Origin: Flammeovirgaceae bacterium UBA2338
Lineage (GTDB): Bacteria; Bacteroidota; Bacteroidia; Cytophagales; Cyclobacteriaceae
Assembly (NCBI GenBank): GCA_002344795.1
Contig: DDUM01000094.1
Location: 1-14,946, forward strand
Length of the DNA stretch: 14,946 nucleotides
Direction: 5' to 3'
Part shown: in pieces, positions 1 to 7,900 of the stretch
Layout of the letters: every line of letters starts with the position of its first letter
How positions within the stretch are numbered: position 1 is the first letter of the stretch
Translations under genes and position numbers: made by a program
Notes under the pieces: generated by a model
What the model saw: only the letters and a program-made list of their open reading frames with translations
Databases searched by the model: none
What the model was told of the DNA's origin: nothing

Positions 1-470
1 TCAACCAGTCTTAACTCAGTCTCCGAAAAATCGAGGCCGAAAGACACTTCCTTTTTAGCATCGATATACTCGCGCATTTTTGGGCAGATATAGCTTCTCC
101 CCTTCATTACTGCCTGAATGGCCTTGACTAGTATCTCAGGATCGTCACCTTTAGTAACAAATCCCTTCACACCAAGCTGAACAAGGCCATTCACCAGGGC
201 ATGACCATCAAACATGGTGTTTGCAATAATCCGGGTATTCTCATCTTGTTCTAAAAGAATTTTGGCTGTTTCATAGCCGTTAAGTTCTGGCATTGAAATG
301 TCAAGGAGAAACAAATCAATCGGGCACTTTTTTGCCAGGTTAATCACTTCGACACCATTCGATGCCTCGTAAACCTTGGAAGCAACCTTGGTGATTTTCA
401 AAAAAGTAATGATGCCTTTTCTGACCAGCGCATGGTCATCGGCAACGAGAATAGTAATACGGGCAGGCAT
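1..470 (-). CDS. NarL/FixJ-family response regulator, C-terminus beyond window edge
   Basis: This is a two-component response regulator that would receive a phosphoryl group from a histidine kinase and control transcription. Reading from the ATG at 470 on the minus strand, the first ~125 codons form a complete receiver domain. The acidic pair is D11-D12 (VADDH), the phospho-acceptor is D57 in LFLLDISMPELNG, the switch threonine is T85 (ANTMFDG) and the conserved lysine is K107 (GFVTKGDD). After an ~20-residue linker the sequence FSETELRLV looks like the first helix of a LuxR/GerE-type HTH (compare the family's LSxRExEVL), and the frame is still open at base 1. The partner kinase is not in the window. 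The gene is transcribed away from the fibre/RHS operon and shares a ~230-bp intergenic region with it. The receiver assignment is firm. The LuxR-type output domain is inferred from only nine residues. Confidence 0.9.
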   Translation of the reverse strand, partial: MPARITILVADDHALVRKGIITFLKITKVASKVYEASNGVEVINLAKKCPIDLFLLDISMPELNGYETAKILLEQDENTRIIANTMFDGHALVNGLVQLGVKGFVTKGDDPEILVKAIQAVMKGRSYICPKMREYIDAKKEVSFGLDFSETELRLV

Positions 471-552
471 ATACGGGGGACGTTAAGTTTTGCCTTTATT
501 TTTAATACCAAGGTAACAAAGATGTAAGATTTGTTCCAATTATTACAAAAGC

Positions 553-560
553 CAAATTTA
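553..560 (-). promoter_or_regulatory. Possible Bacteroidota -7 box for the response regulator
   Basis: On the minus strand the sequence reads TAAATTTG, an exact match to the Bacteroidota -7 consensus TAnnTTTG. It would place the transcript start near 545, giving a leader of about 75 nt before the ATG at 470. No convincing TTTG -33 element lies 19-21 bp upstream, so this is only a candidate. Confidence 0.25.
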
Positions 561-703
561 ATTCTTCGAAATCAATTTGGAATCGAGGGTCATGTCGTAT
601 TTCTACTACAAAAAATTGAGGCAATAAACTGTTTCATTTTGAAAAGCATGGTATTCGGAAAAAGCATGAAATTTTCACCATGTTTTACTTAATCCATCCC
701 CCC

Positions 704-1627
704 ATGAAATCTCGCTTCAAAAAGTATCCGCGATTAGCAGGCTCAACCCTTGTCATTCTTTTTAGCTGCATGGTAACATTCAGCGTTGCGCAAAATTATT
801 CAGCTCCTTCTGGGGCTGGAAATTCAGGAACTGATAACGTGTCGTTAGGAACCTCAGCTGGTAGTAATGGGTCTTTCAATGTTTCTGTCGGGAAGCAAGC
901 AGGTGATGTTGTGACGGGTAGTTACAATGCCTTCGTTGGAAATTTGGCAGGTAGAGTTAATAGTTCTGCAGGAAGCAATGCATTTTTCGGAGCCAGATCA
1001 GGGTATAGTACAACAACAGGTGGTAGTAATACATTTATTGGTGCATACGCTGGATACTCCAATGTTTCCGGAACCGGGAATATATTTATCGGTACAAATG
1101 CCGGATACTTTGAAACTGGCTCAAACAAGCTTTATATAGATAACACAAACACAGGTACCCCTTTAATTTTTGGAGATTTTAGTCTACGAAGAGTTGGGAT
1201 AAATGCGCTACCAGGAAGTTATACACTCAATGTTGGGGGCAGCATTAATGCCTCAGGTACAATCAGTACAAGTGGAGCGCTGAACATTGGCGGATCGACA
1301 TTACCAAGTGGTTATAAACTGGCAGTTGCAGGAAAGATCATTGCCGAAGAGGTTGTTGTAAAATTACAATCCAACTGGCCTGACTATGTTTTTGAGCCCG
1401 ATTACAAACTGTTAAGCCTTGATGAACTTCGAGCTTTTATTAAACAACATAAGCATTTACCGGAAATACCATCTGCAAAGGAGGTTGAAGAAAATGGTAT
1501 TGGAGTGGGTGAGATGAATGCCCTTCTACTTAAAAAAATTGAAGAGTTAACCTTGTATATTATTAAATTAAATGAGACAAATGAGTTGCTTAGACTGAGA
1601 ATCGAGTTACTAGAAACTAAACAATGA
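704..1627 (+). CDS. Secreted head-repeat fibre protein with Bacteroidota C-terminal coiled-coil module
   Basis: This is a predicted exported fibre or adhesin-like protein of 307 residues. I start it at 704 because MKSRFKKYPRLAGS followed by a hydrophobic stretch and cleavage after VAQ (residue 30) makes a standard Sec signal peptide. An in-frame ATG at 680 would only add eight residues ahead of it. Residues ~45-140 are six short repeats of the form N-x-[FS]-[LVFI]-G-x-x-[AS]-G, the style of trimeric head domains. Residues ~225-307 carry the module WPDYVF...HLPEIPSA...GVGEMNALLLKKIEELTLYII, which I recognise from many Bacteroidota proteins called TMF-family or tail-fibre-like. It ends in a Leu-rich likely coiled coil that would trimerise the fibre. 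The stop overlaps the next gene's ATG by 4 nt (ATGA), so expression is probably coupled to the RHS genes. The function is inferred. Names such as bZIP factor or phage tail fibre would be misleading. Confidence 0.8.
   Translation: MKSRFKKYPRLAGSTLVILFSCMVTFSVAQNYSAPSGAGNSGTDNVSLGTSAGSNGSFNVSVGKQAGDVVTGSYNAFVGNLAGRVNSSAGSNAFFGARSGYSTTTGGSNTFIGAYAGYSNVSGTGNIFIGTNAGYFETGSNKLYIDNTNTGTPLIFGDFSLRRVGINALPGSYTLNVGGSINASGTISTSGALNIGGSTLPSGYKLAVAGKIIAEEVVVKLQSNWPDYVFEPDYKLLSLDELRAFIKQHKHLPEIPSAKEVEENGIGVGEMNALLLKKIEELTLYIIKLNETNELLRLRIELLETKQ
836..1120 (+). repeat. Six head-type repeats in the fibre gene
   Basis: Six imperfect coding repeats of about 14-17 residues start with NVSLGTSAG, NVSVGKQAG, NAFVGNLAG, NAFFGARSG, NTFIGAYAG and NIFIGTNAG. 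The invariant Asn and Gly positions and the alternating hydrophobics resemble the left-handed beta-roll heads of trimeric adhesins. The repeats are conserved as protein but diverged in DNA, so they are not a recent tandem expansion. Confidence 0.8.
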
Positions 1628-4600
1628 GTTTGAGCATGAAAGCAACAACGAAATTTATTCTAATTACGCTATATCTGGTTTGTTTCCTAAACTACACTGC
1701 TCAAGCTCAACTAGAACGATCCCACATATATCCTTCTCCAAACGTTTCGGGAGCCTTGTCGGCTGCTGCTCTCGATATGAATCATTATACAGGAACTGCC
1801 AATATTTCTATACCGCTTTACGCGGTTGCAGGAAGAGACATTTCCATCCCTGTATCATTTGATTACAGAACGACCGGGATAAAGGTACAGGATATATCTT
1901 CTTCTGTTGGGTTAGGATGGAGTTTAAATGCCAATACCTTCGCAGTTACAAGGGTTGTAAGAGGTATTCCGGATGGCGCTAAGCCAAATTGCAGTGTTGA
2001 TGGAACTGGAAAAATTACAAGGGAATCTATATGGTATAGTCACTTTGAGCATTGTGATTCAGAACGAGACATCTTTTATTTTAACCATCCCGCAGGGAAT
2101 GGTAAACTGTTTATCGATGATGCAGGCCAACCTCAGACAATGCCTTACCAGGATATTGTGATTCAGCCTGGTGTTGGTAGCGCGAGCATTGGATATTGGA
2201 AAATAACGGATACTCAAGGTTTCACATACTTTTTTGGAGAGACTTCAGCGAGTCGTGAAGAAACTACTTATTCTGTGGGAAGTATATCCACAAATACGTT
2301 CACTGACAAGTACACGTATATTTCCACCTGGTATCTAAACAAAATAGTCTCGCCAAGTGGTATTCAGATTGCTACATTTAATTATACTTCCGGAAGCAAT
2401 ACGACTAATTATTTACCAGGTGTAAGGGTTCTAGAGTGCCAGGCTTCTAACATACCTCACACCAGGGTAGATACCAGAATTACCTCGATCAATCCTAAGT
2501 ACATTTCTTCTATTTCGACTGAAATAGCTTCCTGTAACTTTTTTTATGACAACAATAGGCAAGACTTACAAGGTGCTTTACGCTTAACTTCGGTGTCATT
2601 TAGAGATCAATCATCCAGTATAAAGAAAAGATTTGAGCTTGAACATGGATGCTTTAATCAATATCTGGGTTTTGGGGTATGTAGGGGTCTGAAACTTATG
2701 GCACTTAAAGAAGGCATTACAAACAAAGTAACCACTAACTCCTTTTTGTATGAAGAAACTGTCGCTTTACCAGGCCCGAAGAGTTTTTATACTGATCATT
2801 TCGGATATTTCAATGTTAATAGCACGTATGATGAAAATATTGGAGCAAGCGGTGGTTTTGGTTATTCTGATGATGCTGCTTCTATCGTTAGTGGTATTTG
2901 TACAAACGGGAGGAGTAAGGCCCCCAACTCGAATACACTAGCAGCAATACTAAAGGAAATTCAAACACATAGCGGTCAGCGAATTGTGCTGGCATATTCG
3001 GTTGATGCAGGAGCGATAATAACGAGCATTTCTTCCTTTATTGGATCATCACTTGTTTCAAGGTCAACATTTACCTATCAGGGTGAAACCTACAGAACTC
3101 CTGTTTATCACTATTATGATGTTGAAAACTCAAATAAACTTATCAGATCCTCCAATTCATACAATGGTATTTTTGATTTAAATGGAGTAAATCGTGCTTA
3201 TAGCACTGTTACTGAAACTAAACTTGATGGATCAAAAGTCATAAGATCATTTTATAATTTTTCTGATTACCCTGATTCGATACCAACTGTAGGTAGGTAT
3301 CGCGGAACGCCAGCATATGGGTTCACATATTATGGTGCTACAAATGTTGATAGCTCACCTTTTACACCCTATAGTTCAAATGCCTGGCTTAGGGGTTTAC
3401 CTAAGTCTGTCACCATTAAAGACTCAGATGGTAATACTTTAAGTATACAAGAATTTACTTTTGAACCGGGCCCTATTATCTCAACAGTTTGGAACATGGC
3501 CGTTGAAGTTTATAGGACAGTACCCGGAGATTTTGGTTTTTATGTTGGTGACTATAAGGTAAAGTCTCAAATAGTTAAACTTACTGAAAGCATCAGTTAT
3601 TTATATGATCAAAATGGCTATACAACTTCGTTAGCGGACAAGACAACATACACATATCACCCAGTTCATAAAACATTCCCTTCTTCCATTACCAGACAAG
3701 TCGGCAACGGACCAGAAGAGAAAGTAACATATAGGTATCCGACAGATGTTGCTGGAACAGGATCTCAAAATCCCGGCCCTCAGCCATTAGCTGACGGTAT
3801 CAGAACATTGGTTCAACAAAAAATTATTACTCCGATTGAACAGGTCTCGTGGTTTAAGGATTATGGGGAATCTTCTTTTAAGATCACTGGCGCAAGCCTA
3901 AAGACGTTTCATAAAAATACCATACTTGGAACTCCAGCATTAAATTCTGTTTACTCCTTAGTTATCGATGCGCCCATTCAAAATCTAAATCCGGAAGCAT
4001 CATTGACAAGCAATAAAACTGTTTTCTCTTTTGACGACCGGTACAGGCCATTGGAAAGTTACAATTACAATGAGTCAACTTCAACATTAAGTACTGTACA
4101 GAAAAGTGATGGTTTAACCTCATCCTTCCAATGGCTTAATAATACCTTATTATCATCTGTAACCGTAAACCCGGGCACTAATCAACAAAAAACTGAATAT
4201 CAGTACAATTCGATTTACGGATTAACTCAGTCGAAAGATATGAATGATAGATTGACCAAATATGAATTTGATAATCAATACGGTCAATTACTGCGTATCC
4301 GTGATAATGAAAACAACATTATTGAACGATACCGTTATCACTATAAAAATCAACCTGAACAACTTTCGAATTCAAGCATTTTCAATTATGGGTGTAGAAT
4401 GGTTGGAATTGAAACGACTCTTTCATCACCTGAAAATACATCGTATGGTCAAACAACTTACCATTGGGATTTTGGTGACGGCACAAGCACGAGCACAACA
4501 AATAGCAGCGTGGGGAAAGTATATCAGAGTGCGGGGAATTACACTGTAAAGGTTCGCAAGGAAAACCCGGAGTACTACTCACTTGAGACCTCTTCTGTGG

Positions 4601-4941
4601 TGACTATCTTCAATCAAGCTTCGAATCTTACTATTATTCCAAATGGCGAAACCTCAATTGATAACTGCTCGGATATTTGGTGGGGATATGCCACAGAACT
4701 TCAGGCGTCTGCAACTGGCGATGTTCAATCTTTTAGCTGGGAGTACCAGGCACCCGGAAGCAGTTGGTGGTGGTCCTTGGGATCTGGTCCGGTTGTCTAT
4801 ACACCTCCTGGGTTTTATCATGGCGGCATTACCGGCACTTATTTAGTCAAATGTACCATGACAAACTATTGCGGAAATACATTTGATGAGTACATCTATT
4901 TATTTGTTTACGCGAGTGATCCATTTTGTCCCCAATATTGA
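1624..4941 (+). CDS. Secreted SpvB/YD-type protein capped by PKD and Ig-like domains (first half of RHS pair)
   Basis: This is a large exported protein of 1105 residues. A signal peptide ends at about residue 29 (NYTAQAQ); the alternative start at 1636 would remove four residues. Residues ~35-115 match the N-terminal module of Bacteroidota RHS/SpvB-like proteins: YPSPNVSGALS, YTGTANISIPLY, FDYRTTGIKV, GLGWSLNA, RVVRG. The middle is a long beta-rich region with degenerate YD-like units, such as KYEFDNQYGQLLRIRDNENN near 880. At ~944-997 is a PKD domain with the signature YHWDFGDGTS and a YQSAGNYTVKV end. A second Ig-like domain with several cysteines fills ~998-1105. No RHS core (DPxG) and no toxin tip are present, so this chain does not carry the effector. 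It begins on the stop of the fibre gene, and the next RHS gene starts 1 nt after its own stop. I infer that it assembles with the following RHS protein on the cell surface or in the periplasm. Confidence 0.85.
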   Translation: MSLSMKATTKFILITLYLVCFLNYTAQAQLERSHIYPSPNVSGALSAAALDMNHYTGTANISIPLYAVAGRDISIPVSFDYRTTGIKVQDISSSVGLGWSLNANTFAVTRVVRGIPDGAKPNCSVDGTGKITRESIWYSHFEHCDSERDIFYFNHPAGNGKLFIDDAGQPQTMPYQDIVIQPGVGSASIGYWKITDTQGFTYFFGETSASREETTYSVGSISTNTFTDKYTYISTWYLNKIVSPSGIQIATFNYTSGSNTTNYLPGVRVLECQASNIPHTRVDTRITSINPKYISSISTEIASCNFFYDNNRQDLQGALRLTSVSFRDQSSSIKKRFELEHGCFNQYLGFGVCRGLKLMALKEGITNKVTTNSFLYEETVALPGPKSFYTDHFGYFNVNSTYDENIGASGGFGYSDDAASIVSGICTNGRSKAPNSNTLAAILKEIQTHSGQRIVLAYSVDAGAIITSISSFIGSSLVSRSTFTYQGETYRTPVYHYYDVENSNKLIRSSNSYNGIFDLNGVNRAYSTVTETKLDGSKVIRSFYNFSDYPDSIPTVGRYRGTPAYGFTYYGATNVDSSPFTPYSSNAWLRGLPKSVTIKDSDGNTLSIQEFTFEPGPIISTVWNMAVEVYRTVPGDFGFYVGDYKVKSQIVKLTESISYLYDQNGYTTSLADKTTYTYHPVHKTFPSSITRQVGNGPEEKVTYRYPTDVAGTGSQNPGPQPLADGIRTLVQQKIITPIEQVSWFKDYGESSFKITGASLKTFHKNTILGTPALNSVYSLVIDAPIQNLNPEASLTSNKTVFSFDDRYRPLESYNYNESTSTLSTVQKSDGLTSSFQWLNNTLLSSVTVNPGTNQQKTEYQYNSIYGLTQSKDMNDRLTKYEFDNQYGQLLRIRDNENNIIERYRYHYKNQPEQLSNSSIFNYGCRMVGIETTLSSPENTSYGQTTYHWDFGDGTSTSTTNSSVGKVYQSAGNYTVKVRKENPEYYSLETSSVVTIFNQASNLTIIPNGETSIDNCSDIWWGYATELQASATGDVQSFSWEYQAPGSSWWWSLGSGPVVYTPPGFYHGGITGTYLVKCTMTNYCGNTFDEYIYLFVYASDPFCPQY

Positions 4942-4942
4942 A

Positions 4943-7900
4943 ATGAGAAAGCTAACATTACTAACCATCTGGATCTTAGGGATTAGATCCGTTTTAGCTC
5001 AGAGTGCTGAGGTAATACCATATGTTGAACCCTCAGCTTATGTTGGAAAATCATACCTTTTTACTGAAGGAGTGCGACTGCTACCTGGATTTTCAGTTAG
5101 TGCCCAGCAAAATGGCGAATTTTATTGCAGGCATGAAAACTATGGAAATCAAATACTAAGCTTAGATAAAAATCTCATCCGTGTTGAACGGGCTCTTTTT
5201 GCAACAACTTCGGATGCAGTTTTTTCTAACTTCACCATAGACCAAAAGCAAACCAACTATCAGTACCTGGATGAAGTTGGAAGAATATTACAAACCGTGG
5301 CTGTTAAAGCAACTCCGGAGTTGACTGATGCTATTGCATTTAATGTATATAATACAGACGGCTGGCAAACAAAAAGTTATTTACCATACCCCACTACAGC
5401 AACTAATAATGGATCTGTAGCACCCAATGTGGTTAATGACCAACAATCATTTTATACCAATACACCTAAAGTAGCAACCGATAGTCGTCCATTCTCTGAG
5501 CATACTGTAATCGAAAAATCTCCGCTTGGGAGAGTTAAGGAAGCATACGGACCTGGAAATTCTTGGTATACTACTCAACATAAAGCAGGCTCCAGCTTTT
5601 TTGTAAATTCAGCCACCAATCCCGTGAAAAGATGGCAAATTAGTCCAACAACAGGTTTACCGTTTTCCAGTACAAATTATCCTGATGGCACCATTGCTAT
5701 TTCAAAAACCTCGGATGAAGAAGGCTCAGAATCCTCTTCGATGACGGATTTTCGCGGAAACACGGTTCAGACAACTGTTCACAGCTCTCCAGAGCTAACT
5801 ACATATTACGTTTATGATCAATTTGGCAGGTTGCGGTTTACAATCCCACCTGAGGCATCTGGTAACCTTAACCCGGATCAGACTTTTATTGATAAGTGGG
5901 CATTTCAATATATATATGATGCCAGGGGCAGACTCGTAAAAGAGAAAAGGCCTGGAACGGCTTGGCAATATTACATCTACGACCAATGGGATCGAATGGT
6001 ACTCAGCCAGGACGGTAACCAACGTGCTAAAAACCCAAAGGAATGGAATTTTGTAAAATATGATGCATTGAATCGGGTGGTGATGACCGGGGTCATCACC
6101 AATAACAACACCTTCGAACAAATGGTCACTGCGGTTACAGGTGCTCATCACGAAGACAGGAATACAAGTGCAATAGGTTACACACTAACTAATTCGTTTC
6201 CAACTATTACCGAGTCTAACCTCCTTACCATTGCCTACTATGATGATTACAGTTTTCTAGGTAATTCAGGATGGGATGCAGAAGGAAATAGTTTTTCTTT
6301 TCAGTCTGATGGGACATTTCCTGAAGCACAGTTTACATCTGTAAAAGGGCTTTCGACCGGTTCCAAGACAAAATTGCTTGGACAAAATAAATGGCTCAAT
6401 GCAGTAGTGTACTTTGATAAGAATTACAGACCGATTCAATCTGTTCAGGAACACCATCTTGGTGGTGTTGACAGAATCTTTTCGGAATACAACTTTCCGG
6501 GTTGGGTACTAAAAACAAAGCGGGTACATAGTTCCACACTGGGCTCGGCCACAATCCTCGAAGAATACGAGTATGATCATGGTGGCAGGCTAACAAAGCA
6601 TTACCATACCATTGATAGCGGCACGCGCATATTATTGGCAGCCAATAATTACAATGAACTGGGCCAGTTGGTTGAAGTAAACACGCACTCCACTGATGAA
6701 GTTAATTTTCTACAATCTACCGACTACCGGTATAACATTCGTGGCTGGTTAACACACATTAATAATTCAACCCTTACCAATGATGGCGTAAACAATGATG
6801 ATACCAATGACCTGTTTGGAATGCAGATCGTTTATCATGAGGAAACACAAACGGTTAATAGTGTTAATACCAACCCACGATATAATGGGCTGATCAGTGC
6901 CATTAAATGGAAGACTGATAACAAAAAGGACCCGCCACAGGAAAGAATATACGGGCATTACTACACGCCCGATGTGAACCAGTTAAACCAATCGTTGTAT
7001 GCGGCAAAAAGCGGAAGCAGTTGGACCGCAGAGCCTGGTTTCTACGACCTGACTAACCTTACCTATGATAAGAACGGGAATATTCAAACCCTGAACAGGT
7101 ATGCCAAGGCGAACAATACCCGCATTACACTCGATCAACTTACCTACGGTTATGGAAACAACGGGAATAAATTAACCAATGTTGAAGATGCCGGCAATCC
7201 ATCATTCGGTTTTAAAAATGGTACGATAGGGATCCCTACTGAATATGACTACGACCCTGCCGGAAACCTGGTATCAGACCTGAACAAGGAAATGATTGAG
7301 GTGAGATACAATTATCTCAACCTGCCTGAATACATAGAGTTTTATGACGGATGGAAACTTGAGTACACATATGATGCCACCGGATATGCTGTGAAAAAGG
7401 TATTAAAAAAAGGAAGCACGATAGTGCGCCAGGTAGACTATGTAGCTGGTATACAATACTTCGATAATGCATTAACCTTAATCTTCACTGCAAAAGGCCG
7501 TGCGGTTAAACAGAATAGTACATATGACTATGAATATTTCCTAACAGACCATCTGGGCAATACGCGTGTTGTTTATGGTTATTTGCGAAATACCGATATC
7601 TACAAAGCCACCATGGAGGCAGGTAATGCCTCCACAGAGGAATTTGATTTTAGAAATATTCCATCCTCACGATATCAGGACCCGCTTTACAATCATACTG
7701 CAAAAACGCTCGATATTCCAACACCAGACCGATCAGCCCTTACCAATGGTTATTTAGGCAAAGCTATTGGTCCTGCTAAAATGTTGCAGGTAAATGCGGG
7801 CGACAAAGTTACCCTTGAAGTTTTTACTCGCTACACCACATCCACGGCAGGTAACAATACCATTATCAATAACCTGGTTACTGCCGTTACTGGTGCGTTT

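Noticed and set aside
704..1627. Phage tail fibre or prophage remnant
   Set aside because: The protein has a Sec signal peptide and no phage genes lie around it. The C-terminal module is common in chromosomal Bacteroidota proteins.
4883..4942. Upstream in-frame ATG for the RHS gene
   Set aside because: It would put 20 residues, encoded inside the previous gene, ahead of a complete signal peptide. The ATG at 4943 fits the signal peptide and the 1-nt coupling.
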